Source: Odontocerum albicorne (lineage: Eukaryota; Arthropoda; Insecta; Trichoptera; Odontoceridae). Taken from it: a stretch of DNA of 64,000 bases. Location: assembly GCA_949825065.1 (NCBI GenBank), contig OX463865.1, positions 20,197,115 to 20,261,114 on the forward strand. Direction: 5' to 3'. The notes beneath the pieces are model-generated. The model had not been told where the DNA came from and did no database searches. It saw only the letters and a program-made list of their open reading frames with translations. Shown piece by piece: positions 10,328-22,315 of the stretch (position 1 is the first letter of the stretch; the number at the start of each line of letters is the position of its first letter). The translations under genes and the position numbers were made by a program.

Positions 10328-10331
10328 TTAA

Positions 10332-11055
10332 AGGAGAAAAAAAAAAAACAAAACCTCCACGGCACAGCTTTGCTTTCCGAGAGAATAGCGAGAGAATTCT
10401 CGACTACGAGGCCCAACAACGATGACTTAGTGGTATAAAATTAATGAACTTTGGGAGAAAATCAAAGAAATTTGTTTTTAGTAGATTTATTTCATCGCTC
10501 GAAATCACATTCTTCACAATATTTACAAGTTAAACATTTCATTTCCGCATATATACATTCGTAAATGAAAGCAATAATAATTAATTAATTATACAAGTCA
10601 TAAGAACGTTCTTGAAAACATCATAAAGCATATTAGGACTTAAAAATGATGCAATGGATCAATTGGATTGTGGCACGTAATATAAATTAGCTTTGTGGAA
10701 ATTACAGAAAATTAAGAATACGAATCGATCGTACGTAACATTTAGAGGTGAAATAATTTATTGTTTGATTTTTTCAAGTACGAAAATATGCAAATAGAAT
10801 TATAAAATCAAGTTTTTTTTTTCTTAAATGTAAAATGTTCGAACAAGTGTGTATGTGTACGGATATTGTGAATGGGTCGTTATACTTTTTGATAATATAG
10901 AAATCTTTAAAGTCGTTTTATTGTTATTTTAAAAGTTTGACGAAATACAAGTTCAATTTCTCAATATTAGACATAGTTGTCATTTTGTTTTATACGTTAA
11001 CTGATGAATAATTTCTTATAAAATCATAGCGATGCTAAAAAGTTGACTTCTTAAA
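10332..11055. other. unique AT-rich sequence, no feature recognised
   Basis: No frame above noise and no match elsewhere in the window by eye. Confidence 0.5.
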
Positions 11056-11250
11056 AAAAATGACTCTGGATACTTGGACTCTCAGAGCAAGCGAAAGACG
11101 TACAATAGATGTATTTGAAATGTGGTACTGGAAAAGGACGTGACAAATTCCATGGATGTCAAGACGATCTAATGCCTCCATTCTCGAAGGACTGAGAATC
11201 ACTGACAGATTATCGACAATATGCCTACGACAAGTCCTTCGATTCTTTGG

Positions 11251-12050
11251 GCACATTGCTCGTGGCCATGGAGACAGTTTGGGCACATTGCTCGTGGCCA
11301 TGGAGATAGTTTGGGCACATTGCTCGTGGCCATGGAGACAGTTTGGGTACATTGCTCGTGGCCATGGAGATAGTTTGGGCACATTGCTCGTGGCCATGGA
11401 GACAGTTTGGGTACATTGCTCGTGGCCATGGAGATAGTTTGGGCACATTGCTCGTGGCCATGGAGACAGTTTGGGCACATTGCTCGTGGCCATGGAGACA
11501 GTTTGGACACATTGCTCGTGGCCATGGAGACAGTTTGGGTTCATTGCTCGTGGCCATGGAGATAGTTTGGGCACATTGCTCGTGGCCATGGAGACAGTTT
11601 GGGTACATTGCTCGTGGCCATGGAGATAGTTTGGGCACATTGCTCGTGGCCATGGAGACAGTTTGGGCACATTGCTCGTGGCCATGGAGACAGTTTGGAC
11701 ACATTGCTCGTGGCCATGGAGACAGTTTGGGTACATTGCTCGTGGCCATGGAGATAGTTTGGGCACATTGCTCGTGGCCATGGAGACAGTTTGGGCACAT
11801 TGCTCGTGGCCATGGAGACAGTTTGGACACATTGCTCGTGGCCATGGAGACAGTTTGGGTACATTGCTCGTGGCCATGGAGATAGTTTGGGCACATTGCT
11901 CGTGGCCATGGAGACAGTTTGGACACATTGCTCGTGGCCATCGAGACAGTTTGGGTACATTGCTCGTGGCCATGGAGATAGTTTGGGCACATTGCTCGTG
12001 GCCATGGAGACAGTTTGGGCATATTGTTCATGGCCATGGAGACAGTTTGG
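11251..12050. repeat. 32-bp minisatellite, ~25 copies, with 128-bp higher order
   Basis: The unit is TTGCTCGTGGCCATGGAGA plus CAGTTTGGGCACA. Variants (GGGCAC / GGACAC / GGGTAC; GACAG / GATAG) recur in a fixed order of four units in several places, for example from about 11,640 to 11,885. Because 32 is not a multiple of 3, every frame is open on both strands; the long reading frames here are artefacts. Confidence 0.95.
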
Positions 12051-12055
12051 AGAGG

Positions 12056-12235
12056 TTTCTTTTATTTTATTTTACACATGATAAGAAATATACATCATTT
12101 GCAAAAAAAAAACAACAGGTAATTTAATTTGAACACACAATTTTAATGGATCTGGGTTAGTTGCCTTTCATTTGTCATGTCCCCAGTAAACTAGGCTTTT
12201 GCCTGTATCTCACTGAGGACATGATAATTTATAGT
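12056..12235 (-). mobile_element. ~165-bp dispersed repeat, copy 1
   Basis: It matches 19540-19700 (ATTTTACACATGA, GGATCTGGGTT, GTCCCCAGTAAACTAGG, TCTCACTGAGGACAT). On the minus strand it ends in TAAA repeats, suggesting a non-LTR 3' end. Confidence 0.6.
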
Positions 12236-12489
12236 CCTTGGAAGCATGAAAAGATGACACACAAGAGGAAGAGTCCCAATACGTTGAACTGTCCAAGTGA
12301 GAGACGCAATAGGATTACCCTTAACAAGTGCTCTTGGAACCGTGAAGTGCAGGGATGGACGGAGAGGAGTTATCAGAGGTTATCATCGGAGTCATGATGC
12401 TCAGTCATGAGTAACACAACAGGATGATGATGGAAGAAATATTATAACTGAATGAAAAAATTATTATATTTTTATATCCAATACTAACA

Positions 12490-12725
12490 TATAATCAGTA
12501 TTGTTAAATGCTACGGATACCCTGGACGGATATGGTCAGCAACACAAGGGTTCTTCAAAGAGCCAAAGTTGATAGAGAGTTGCTGATTAATATTAAAATC
12601 CGAAAGGTGTCCTATTTGGACATGTACTCAGAGAAGAAAAGTATAAATTACTGCACCTGATCATCCAAGGCAAAATAGAGGGTCGAAGTTATCATCCAAG
12701 GCAAAATAGATGGTCGGTTTTATTA
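12490..12725 (+). pseudogene. LINE C-terminal relic
   Basis: Plus-strand fragments RIPWTDMVSNTRVLQRA, DRELLINIKIRK and LIIQGKIEGR-like sequence match the tail of craniofacial-type LINE proteins. A ~29-bp segment (TTATCATCCAAGGCAAAATA) is duplicated in tandem near 12660-12715. Confidence 0.6.
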
Positions 12726-13547
12726 ACTGCTTTTATAAATTAAATTAAAAAAACCCAAGCACTCTTGAAGTCTTTTTCTTTCATAAAATATCCTTCAACA
12801 TATATGAATTGGTAATTGGTACATATCAAAAAGTGTAACCAGGAGACAATATTGTCTTCAGTTCCATTAATCGAGCCTTTAGGGTTTGGAACCACTGGAG
12901 TAAATACGGAAATCTTGGTTCGTCAAGTGTTAATAACACCACAGCACTTAGAGAGGCTACAAGTATTGTTACCAAATGAACTGTTTTATAAAACTGGGAC
13001 CGAGTATTGAATTTCAGAAATTGAACCCAAAACTCCTTGGTGATAACCGTAGGCCAGGAGGCTCTCTATGCAAGTCATTTATTTATTATCACTGCTGTTT
13101 CTACATTTTATAGTTAACCTTTACGAATTCTACATCATCAAAGAGTTTTATGTGAAACATCAACAAACATGTTTTATGTGAAAATAGATTTTCAAACTTG
13201 GATTATTGAATCAGAAATAGTAGAAAAATGATTTGAAATAATGTGCATTCTTTACTTGTAAATAAACTAAAATATTTGTGTGATGTTGGAAATTTTTTTT
13301 TACAAACAAATCGAGTGAATTTGTAATATTGTTTGAATATATGGAAAAAAGTATTACTTATTATCTATGTGAATGTAATAACACAATAAAATCACAGTTG
13401 GAAGAGATTGCCAAAAGATAATAAGCCCTATGAATACAATGAAATTTAAAACATATAAAAAAAATATATGGTAAGCAAGGATTTAATTATGAATTGTATG
13501 AAAAGATTCAATCTCTTCAATTGCGTCACAACTTGCAGTGACTGGAA
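12726..13547. other. no gene recognised
   Basis: Contains a 64-residue frame (12816-13010) without recognised homology; otherwise AT-rich. Confidence 0.45.
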
Positions 13548-14470
13548 GTCATGGAATATTAATGTAGGATACTCCAATGGGATATTGTTAATGTAGGATA
13601 CCCCAATGAGAAATTGTTAATGTAGGATACTCCAATGGGATATTGTTAATGTAGGATACCCCAATGAGAAATTGTTAATATAGGATACTCCAATGGGATA
13701 TTGTTGATGTAGGATATCCCAATGGGATGTTGGATATTCCAATAGGAGTTTGTTAATGTAGGATCCTCCAGTTGGATATTGTTAATGTAGGATACCCCAA
13801 TGAGAATTTTTTTTATGTAGGATACTCCAATGGGATATTGTTGATGTAGGATACCCCAATGGGATGTTGGATATTCCAATAGGAGTTTTTTAATGCAGGA
13901 TACTTCAGTTGGATATTGTTAATGAGGATATTCCAGTGGGATATTGTTAATGTAGGATACCCCAATGAGAATTATTTTATGTAGGATACTCCAATGGGAT
14001 ATTGTTGATGTAGGATATTCCAATAGGAGTTTGTTAATGTAGGATACTCCAGTTATATATTGTTAATGTAGGATATCCCAGTGGGATATTGTTAATGTAG
14101 GATACCCCATGTTGATGTAGGATACCCCATGATGTTGGATATTCCAATAGGAGTTTGTTAATGTAGGATACTCCAGTTGTATATTGTTAATGTAGGATAT
14201 TCCAGTGGGATATTGTTAATGTAGGATACCCCAATGGGATTTTTTTTATGTAGGATACTCCAATGGGATAGTGTTGATGTAGGATGATACTCCAATGGGA
14301 TATAGTTTATGTAGCATACCTCAATGGGATGTTGGATTTTCCAATGGGAGTTTATTAATGTAGGATATTCCAGTGGGATATTGTTAATGTAGGATACCCC
14401 AATGGGAAATTGTTAATGTAGGATACTCTAATAGGATATTATTAATGTAGGATACTCCAATGGGTATGAT
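13548..14470. repeat. 26-30 bp tandem array
   Basis: About 30 units of TTAATGTAGGATACTCCAAT-GGGATATTG with variants (CCCCAATGAGAAATT, TATTCCAATAGGAGTTTG). Some blocks of several units repeat together, for example around 13650-13740 and 13830-13900. Confidence 0.92.
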
Positions 14471-14764
14471 AAATATAATATTTTCGAAAAGCATTATGTT
14501 CATATCTTTCTCCCCAGCTAGGAAACAGGATAACAGCAATTATTTAGTTCATTTTGAGAAAATAAAAATTAAGTTCTCTTGTAAAACTTTGTAGAATCTG
14601 AAAATCAAGAATCATTGAAATAATTTTTAAAATGAAAAAAAAAAACAACTATACAGTAATGCCTTAATTCAACGCACTTATGAGAGTCATTTATAATGTT
14701 GAACTAAGTTTAATTCAAGTGTCTTTAAACTGAAATATAAATCTAATACAAATTACATTGTAAA

Positions 14765-14965
14765 TAAGGACGGTGAAAAAAAACTATTCATTAATATGAT
14801 ATCGCCAATATGAATTAAAGATTTAAAAACTATTCATTAATATGATATCGCTAATATGAAATAAAGATTAAAAACCTATTCATTAATATGATATCGCTAA
14901 TATGAAATAAAGATTAAAAAACTATTCATTAATATGATATCGCAAAATATGAAATAAAGATTAAA
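14765..14965. repeat. ~56-bp tandem repeat, ~3.5 copies
   Basis: Unit ACTATTCATTAATATGATAT-CGCTAATATGAAATAAAG, repeated with A-run length changes. Confidence 0.88.
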
Positions 14966-15186
14966 ATTATAGAATACTGAAATGATTGCATCACAATAAA
15001 TGTTATATAAAAGATAATTGATGTTTCTCTTTCACATCAATTGTGGCTGAATAATATCTAAAGCAGTGGTATGCAACATTTTTTCACCATCGGCCCCCTA
15101 TTTTTAGTGTAATTCTTATACAGGCGGCCCTCGACTTTCGCGCAATTCGCTATTTCGCACATTTTTTTAAATTCTATTTTTTAAAG

Positions 15187-15780
15187 ATTTTTGTCAATAA
15201 TGCAAAAATTGTTCGCTCCCACTTTTATGGAAGAACTATATGTTAATATATGGAACGCAATAAACAATATTGGAGACTCGTGGGCTGAAATAAAAGAGTC
15301 AACAATGAAAGGTTCCTGGAAACAATTATGCCCACAAATGACGAGTGATTTTATAAATTCTGAAGAAACTCAGTAAACTATCGATGAAATAGTTATCCTA
15401 ATGAATGAACTAAACTTGGACGTCAACAACGGAGATGTTAACGAGTTGATTGAATCTCACTCAGTATCTCTGTCAAATGAATACTTAATTGAGCAACAAG
15501 AGTTAAATGAAATACACAATGGAAGTGAGGAAGAAGAAGCTGATAAAATCGTCAAGACTTTGACAATTAAAATATGAATGAATCCTTCACGCATCTTGAC
15601 TAATTTGTGACTATCATGGAAGAATGTGATGGAAGACCAATGGAGAACGTATATCTCAAGTACGTAGGGCGATTGAGAAAGACACAGCATGTTATAGAAC
15701 TCTTTATCAAGAAAATAAAAAAAAGGTGGATTCAACTAACTCTTGACAAGTTTATAAAGAAAACACCTGAAAGCACTTAA
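15187..15780 (+). pseudogene. Tigger/pogo transposase C-terminal fragment
   Basis: Reading along the plus strand gives LYVNIWNAINNIGDSWAEI, KGSWKQLCPQMTSDF, then past a TAA LMNELNLDVNNGDVNEL, ESHSVSLSNEYLIEQQEL, HNGSEEEEADKI and KKIKKRWIQLTLDKF. The W..I..SW..IK...M.G.WK..CP motif and acidic tail are typical of Tigger transposases after the DDE domain. There are several stops and a frame change, and the catalytic part is absent. It is a dead relic. Confidence 0.75.
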
Positions 15781-16017
15781 CATGTTCGCTGCTAAAGACG
15801 CCCCTGGGGCGTCAACACATTTTTTGTAGAGACGCTGATGACGCCCGTTGCGCGTCATTCGATTCTCTTTGTTTGTATGGTACAGAATATTTTAAGATTT
15901 TAAGGTTTCCGTAAGATTTTAAGGTTTCGAAAATACCGTAAGATTTTAAGGTTTCGAAAATAAGATTTTTTTCAGTACCTCTACACTATTCTATAAATAC
16001 ATATCGCAGTGAATGTG
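15781..16017. mobile_element. TTAA-flanked short MITE in the Tigger relic
   Basis: TTAA at 15777-15780 and 16018-16021; ends CATGTTCGCTGC and, inverted, CACATTCACTGC. The interior holds GACGCCCCTGGGGCGTC and GACGCCCGTTGCGCGTC hairpins. Non-coding, piggyBac-type by its target site. Confidence 0.65.
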
Positions 16018-16204
16018 TTAAGCACGCCTCGTTAACATAGTTATGTATATTGATAAATAAATATTTTTAATATGTTATATTATTGATAAATAAATATTAT
16101 TATTGATAAATAAATATTTTAAAACACAATTTTTAATGTTTTTTTTACATCCCTCTACTTTCGAACGTTCAACATTCGCACACATTTTCAGGAACCAACG
16201 GCCT

Positions 16205-16880
16205 GTACAGCCTCCACGTAAATGAAAGTCGAGGGCCGCCTGTACAACCTCCACGTGAATGAAAGTCGAGGGCCGCCTGTACAGCCTCCACGTGAATGAA
16301 AGTCGAGGGCCGCCTGTACAACCTCCACGTGAATGAAAGTCGAGGGCCGCCTGTACAACCTCCACGTGAATGAAAGTCGAGGGCCGCCGGTACAACCTAC
16401 ACGTGAATGAGTCGAGGGCCGCCTGTACCACCTCCACGTGAATGAAAGTCGAGGGCCACCTGTACAGCCTCCACGTGAATGAAAGTCGAGGGCTGCCTGT
16501 ACAACCTCCACGTGAATGAAAGTCGAGGGCCGCCGGTACAACCTACACGTGAGTGAGTCGAGGGCCGCCTGTACAACCTCCACATGAATGAAAGTCGAGG
16601 GCCGCCGGTACAACCTACACGTGAGTGAGTCGAGGGCCGCCTGTACAACCTCCACGTGAATGAAAGTCGAGGGCCGCCGGTACAACCTACACGTGAGTGA
16701 GTCGAGGGACGCCTGTACAACCTCCACGTGAATGAAAGTCGAGGGCCGCCGGTACAACCTACACGTGAGTGAGTCGAGGGCCGCCTGTACAACCTCCACG
16801 TGAATGAAAGTCGAGGGCCGCCGGTACAACCTACACGTGAGTGAGTCGAGGGCCGCCTGTACAACCTCCACGTGAATGAA
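16205..16880. repeat. 38/35-bp array with 73-bp higher order
   Basis: About 18 units GGGCCGCCTGTACAACCTCC-ACGTGAATGAAAGTCGA. From about 16545, 38-bp and 35-bp variants alternate, making a 73-bp repeat. Each unit contains, inverted, the first 19 bases of the Tigger end at 15120. Long frames here are artefacts of the repeat. Confidence 0.93.
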
Positions 16881-17396
16881 AAACAGATGTGAAATTTTTT
16901 CAATTTATTTATTCAGTAACATAAATCTTTATAAGAAAAACTGTAAAAACCACTGTATTAATTTGAGATACGTTAAATTAAAGATTTACTGTATTGACAT
17001 GTATGATTTATACATTTTGTATAGTGAATAGTCCAGTCCATCCACCGAATAAGTCTATCTCGTTTAAACTTTACACTTCTCTTGACCGAAAATATATATA
17101 CTATTATATTATATTACTTATCTCATATACATCTATATCATATAATCCATCTTTCGTAATCTATCAAAAAAATAATTATATGTACTTTTGTATAATATAT
17201 TGTTATTTCGTATAATCTTTATTTATATAATATTATTTAAGGTACAGGTAAGATATTGGGGCCATAAATATATTTTCGTTAATTTTATTTTGTATTATAT
17301 CAATTTTTAATTATGTTTTATCAAGATTTCGTACGTGCAATGCTTTTTTTATAACAATTTATTACGATTATTATTTTAAGAAAATCAAAATTTTCT

Positions 17397-18560
17397 TCAA
17401 TCTTTCTATATAAGTAGCGTGTCGTGACTTTTGAGTTGACGGATTTTGTTGATATTTAGGAGACGCTTACGTTTGTTAAAAGTTACGATAGTGAAATAAT
17501 ATTATACATTAATAATAGTTTGTACGCTAAAGAAAATTGAACACTTCAATCTTTCTATATCAGTAGCGTGTCGTGACTTTTGAGTTGACGAATTCTGTTG
17601 ATATTTAGGAGACGCTTACGTTTGTTAAAAGTTACGATAGTGAAATAATATTATACATTAATAATAGTTTGTACGCTAAAGAAAATTGAACAGTTCAATC
17701 TTTCTATATCGGTAGCGTGTCGTGACTTTTGAGTTGACGGATTCTGTTGATATTTAGGAGACGCTTACGTTTGTTAAAAGTTACGATAGTGAAATAATAT
17801 TATACATTAATAATAGTTTGTACGCTAAAGAAAATTGAACACTTCAATCTTTCTATATCGGTAGCGTGTCGTGACTTTTGAGTTAACGGATTCTGTTGAT
17901 ATTTAGGAGACGCTTACGTTTGATAAAAGTTACGATAGTGAAATAATATTATACATTAATAATATTTTGTACACTAAAGAAAATTGAATAGTTCAATCTT
18001 TCTATATCGGTAGCGTGTCGTGACTTTTGAGTTGACGGATTCTGTTGATATTTAGGAGACGCTTACGTTTGTTAAAAGTTACGATAGTGAAATAATATTA
18101 TACATTAATAATAGTTTGTACGCTAAAGAAAATTGAACACTTCAATCTTTCTATATCAGTAGCGTGTCATGACTTTTGAGTTGACAAATTCTGTTGATAT
18201 TTAGGAGACGCTTACGTTTGTTAAAAGTTACGATAGTGAAATAATATTATACATTAATAATATTTTGTACGCTAAAGAAAATTGAACACTTCAATCTTTG
18301 TATATCAGTAGCGTGTCGTGACTTTTGAGTTGACGGATTCTGTTGATATTTAGGAGACGCTTACGTTTGTTAAAAGTTACGATAGTGAAATAATATTATT
18401 CATTAATAATATTTTGTACGCTAAAGAAAATTGAACACTTCAATCTTTCTATATAAGTAGCGTGTCGTGACTTTTGATATTTAGGAGACGTTTACGTTTG
18501 TTAAAAGTTACGATAGTGAAATAATATTCATCAATAATATTTTGTACGCTAAAGAAAATT
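17397..18560. repeat. 149-bp satellite, ~8 units
   Basis: TTCAATCTTTCTATAT recurs at 17397, 17545, 17694, 17843, 17992, 18141, 18290 and 18439. Units are ~95% or more alike by eye; the last has deletions. Non-coding, AT-rich. Confidence 0.95.
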
Positions 18561-18929
18561 AAAATCGACATAAAGGTCATTTTTTGTGTAAACAACATTC
18601 AACCATTAGGGCAACATTTCGAGCCATGTAAGCTTAGTAAGCGACATATTATGAGCGACAAATCTTAACGTAAATTATTCGATGAAGGTGTGAGGCATTC
18701 TGCCACTGGGCTGTGACTCCAAACAGATATTCACCACTTTTCGTATTAAGAGCACTTCCACAGCATCTATGGACGGTCCATGCCATTGTTCTATATATAT
18801 TTGTATTCTATTAGTGACAGCCGATTATTAATTAGTGACACTGCTTCACCATACTGACATTTTCATCACTTGACACTGGCGTAAACACAGTCATATATTT
18901 TCGTTCACAGTCATTTTTATAAGAAGTAA

Positions 18930-19100
18930 GTCATACATTGACGAAACAGCTGTCACTGAATAAAAAGAAGTAAGTCATACATTGAAGAAACAGCTGTCAC
19001 TGAATAAAAAGAAGTAAGTCATACATTGACGAAACAGCTGTCACTGAATAAAAAGAAGTAAGTCATACATTGACGAAACAGCTGTCACTGAATAAAAAAA
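18930..19100. repeat. ~47-bp tandem repeat, ~3.7 copies
   Basis: Unit AAGAAGTAAGTCATACATTG-ACGAAACAGCTGTCACTGAAT, nearly identical between copies. Confidence 0.9.
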
Positions 19101-19310
19101 AGGATATAGAACAATGAAAAGTATATAATTTTGATTTTCCTAAAAATATTGACTTCTTCATATTATAGGAAGTTTCACGGCCATTATTTGAGAAAAAAAG
19201 TTCTATAAATTAAAAATTGACAGCATAAGTATAATTATTGTTATTATTCATGTATATACTATTGACAATTTAATTACAACCATTTTAATAATGCCCTCCA
19301 TTTTGTATTA

Positions 19311-19510
19311 CACACAATGGTCACACATATACATACTTTTGGGATAGGCAGAGAGGACAGATCCCCACGCTTTTCTATCCATGCATACATATTTCACCTC
19401 GTCCACATTCGTACATCTCGTCATAGATACTTGTCTGTTTCTCATACTTCTTACCTTTCCCTTAGTTGAAATATTTCCAACTATCTTCTTCCTCTATTCC
19501 CTCCTTTGTT
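19311..19510 (-). pseudogene. LINE family A 3' end
   Basis: CACATATACATACTTTTGGG then a diverged GATAGGCAGAGAGGACAGA and the CTTTTCTATCCATGC to TTTCCAACTATC stretch, antisense to the family 3' end. Confidence 0.6.
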
Positions 19511-19539
19511 TCTTATTAAGTTCAGGCGCATAAACAATT

Positions 19540-19700
19540 TATTTATTTTACACATGACAAGAAATATACATAATTTGCGAAAAAACACAAGATAATTTAA
19601 TTTGGACACACAATTTCAATGGATCTGGGTTTGTTGCCTTTCATTTGTCGTGTCCCCAGTAAACTAGGTTTTTGCCTGTATCTCACTGAGGACATATAGC
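19540..19700 (-). mobile_element. ~165-bp dispersed repeat, copy 2
   Basis: Near-identical to 12056-12235. It contains TGTCCCCAGT and ACTGAGGACA, which can pair. Confidence 0.6.
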
Positions 19701-20130
19701 ATGAAAAAATAAATCGATACTTCTTTCTGATTTTGTATTATGTAAAACCCCGTTGCACATTCTCATAACCTAACCTGACAAACAGTGACACTCAATTACA
19801 TATGTATCAAACTCCTGATGATAATCAAATGTTGAAATCAAACTCCTGATGATAATCAAATGTTGAAGCTACTTTGAAACAGAATAACTTCAAATGTAAC
19901 ATTTCATTAAAATGTTTTGTTCTCTGAAAATAGATAATCCAGGGTTAAGAGGTACATATATTGTGATATTTATATTTATGCATTTTTCTAGAGCCATTTA
20001 GTGACCAAAGAACCATCCAAGTCTATTATTTATACTTCCCACTTTACCTTCTTCCAAAATCTGATCCAGGTTTTCTTAAGATGTACCTTCCACGAACACC
20101 TCGCAAATTCTGACTTGTATACTCACTTAA

Positions 20131-20844
20131 CCTTTCCTTTCCTGTGCTAAAATAATCCTTGCGTTCCGGTGCTGTGTATTCAATACACAAGTAAAAATTT
20201 GCTATTTTAAATCAGAAAAATAACAATATATTCATAGCCAATCGCTTAAATTAATTAAATTTGAAGTCAAAAGTGATGCTGTGTATTCAATACACATCAA
20301 TACACATGTAAAAATGAGCGATTTAAAATCGGAAAAATCACAATATTCATAGCCAATCGCTTAAATTTGAAGTCAAAAGTGATAATAATTTAAATTTAAT
20401 TGCTGAAAACATGAAAAAGAACATCGACCGACGTTCACAAAACGAGCGAGACGACCACCTCGAACGAAAGCCGGCTGGCTACTAAACGAGAGAAGCGACC
20501 GAATTGAGATTCTATTTCTTGCGTTCCCATATACCGAAGTATTGAGAGTGAGACGTGAATAGTTTTGCTTCCTCACCCGTAGCGGATTTTTAGAATGAAT
20601 ATATACCTACATCACACACTGGCACACGTTTGATTGTATTGGTGAATTTGTTCCCGATTTTCACAAAATATCTCTGATGTGGCTGATAAGTGCTAATTAT
20701 TATTTATATTATTTTTTTCATTCAATGCATAAATGTATTACGGAGGAATAACTAAAATCTGAACCCAGTATTTATTATATTTATAGAGATATTAAAGTTT
20801 TTAAAAGCAATGTGTACTAGTTACACATCACAGGGAAGGAACGG
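20131..20844 (+). mobile_element. piggyBac-type MITE family 2, copy b
   Basis: TTAA at 20127-20130 and 20845-20848. It contains an internal duplication of the left part, with GTGTATTCAATACAC at about 20175 and again at about 20280, making it longer than copy c. No transposase. Confidence 0.85.
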
Positions 20845-20859
20845 TTAATCATCCTTCCG

Positions 20860-21005
20860 TCATTTATTCTTTCCACATGTTCAAACCATCTTAAAGATCC
20901 TTTATTTATTTTACTTAAACATCTATTTTATTCATGCATTCATTTCTGACGTGTTCATTTCGGCTTTTTTTACACATTGACACAATTTTTTCTTAGTGTA
21001 CGAAC
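20860..21005 (-). pseudogene. LINE family A-related relic
   Basis: CCACATGTTCAAACCATCTT, TTTATTCATGCATTCATTTC; it resembles 42850-43005. Short and non-coding. Confidence 0.45.
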
Positions 21006-21299
21006 CTCCACAGAATTAATCTCAAGATATGAGGTAGAAACATGAGTAGCGAGGTTTATAATTAATAAATGGAGTAACAAAAAGCTTTGACAATTTTACA
21101 ATACACTGCATTCAATAAATCTTGATAAAACATTTATTTATAAAATATTAAATGTTCACCATTTATTTTATTAATTTAATTAGAATATAATTTTGTCAAT
21201 GGAACATTTTACTCCTCGTAATATAATATAAGAAATATCATTTTATATTTATCTTTTTTTTATTCAAATAATTTTTAATATTTTTTTCACTTTCTATAC

Positions 21300-21402
21300 A
21301 TATTTTTTATCTCTGTAAATTTATGAATTATATTTTTTTATCTCCGTAAATTTATGAATTATAATTTTTTATCTCCGTAAATTTATGAATTATAATTTTT
21401 AT
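21300..21402. repeat. ~33-bp tandem repeat, 3 copies
   Basis: TATCTCCGTAAATTTATGAA then TTATATTTTTT, three times. Confidence 0.8.
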
Positions 21403-21789
21403 TTTATCAGAATGAAATATAAATATTCGTTAATCTATATTGTAGCCTTTTTCACAAATATTTTGAATTAATTCTACATTAAAGATGCAAGAAAGATTAA
21501 TGTTAGATTTTTAAATTATTCTGAAACCCAATTCATATTCTTAAGGAACTCACTGATAATCTGACAGGGTTTTTTTTGACAATCATAGACAAGATAATAA
21601 ATTTATAATCCAAAATTAAAAGGTTGGCAGACCATTTCAAGTGTAATTAAACAGAATGATTTAACCTTTAAATGAGGAGAAAATCTACACAGTAAATTAA
21701 AATTAAAGTGACAGGCCTGTTAGACTTTACAAAAGCATCGTCAAACTGTACTTAATATGTTGTTTACCATTCTTATATAGGAATTTTTT

Positions 21790-22305
21790 TTTACCTTTCT
21801 TATATTAGCTTTAATCCGCAGATTGTACAACATTTTGCTATATATCATAAGCTTGGTAAGCAATGATTAACGAAACAGTTTGACAACATGTAAGGATGGT
21901 CGGCTCCTATTAAGCTCTTATGTTAGTTTTAGCCCACAATTGTAAAATATTTTGCTATATAAGTTTGGTAAGCAATGATTAACGAAACAGTTTGACAACA
22001 TGTAAGGATGGTCAGCTCCTATTAAGCTCTTATGTTAATTTTAGCCCACAGATTGTAAAATATTTTGCTATATAAGCTTGGTAAGCAATGATTGACAAAA
22101 CAGCTTGACAACATTTAAGGATGGTCGGCTCCTATTAAGCTCTTATGTTAATTTTAGCCCACAGATTGTAAAATATTTTGCTATATAAGTTTGGTAAGCA
22201 ATGATTGACAAAACAGTTTGACAACATGTAAGGATGGTCGGCTCCTATTAAACTCTTATGTTAATTTAAATACACAGATTGTAAAATGCTATGCTTGGTA
22301 AGCAA
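21790..22305. repeat. 113-bp tandem repeat, ~4.5 copies
   Basis: GGTCGGCTCCTATTAAGCTC marks each unit (starts near 21899, 22011, 22124, 22237). It contains TGACAACATGTAAGGATGG. Located inside the TIR element 21703-22940. Confidence 0.9.
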
Positions 22306-22315
22306 TGTATTATAC

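Larger units (their letters stand above)
11060..12425 (+). mobile_element. LINE 3' relic containing a 32-bp minisatellite
   Basis: Before the array the plus strand gives TWTLRASERRTIDVFEMWYW, RRSNASILEGLRITDRLSTI and LRQVLRFFGHIARG, a non-LTR reverse transcriptase C terminus. After the array and a 170-bp inserted repeat it resumes with CNPSERRNR-like sequence and EVQGWTERSYQRL. The array is an expansion of the codons for FGHIARGHGDSL. Confidence 0.8.
15119..16208 (+). mobile_element. pogo/Tigger element relic with transposase C-terminal remnant
   Basis: The left end is TACAGGCGGCCCTCGACTTT followed by TTCGCGCAATTCGC, a Tigger-like TIR. The right end near 16165-16208 reads TTCGCACACATTTTCAGG then CGGCCTGTAC. 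Between them is a Tigger transposase C-terminal region (see 15187). A TTAA-flanked MITE (15781-16017) interrupts it. The right end runs straight into the 37-bp array. Confidence 0.7.

Noticed and set aside
11035..12037. Several overlapping 150-312 residue frames rich in HGHEQCAQT / PWPRAMCPN
   Set aside because: They are all readings of the 32-bp minisatellite in different frames and strands; none has conserved features of its own.
16075..16903. Frames of 120-227 residues with RLYRRPST / VEVVQAALD repeats
   Set aside because: Artefact of the 35/38-bp tandem array; no start context, splice or homology.
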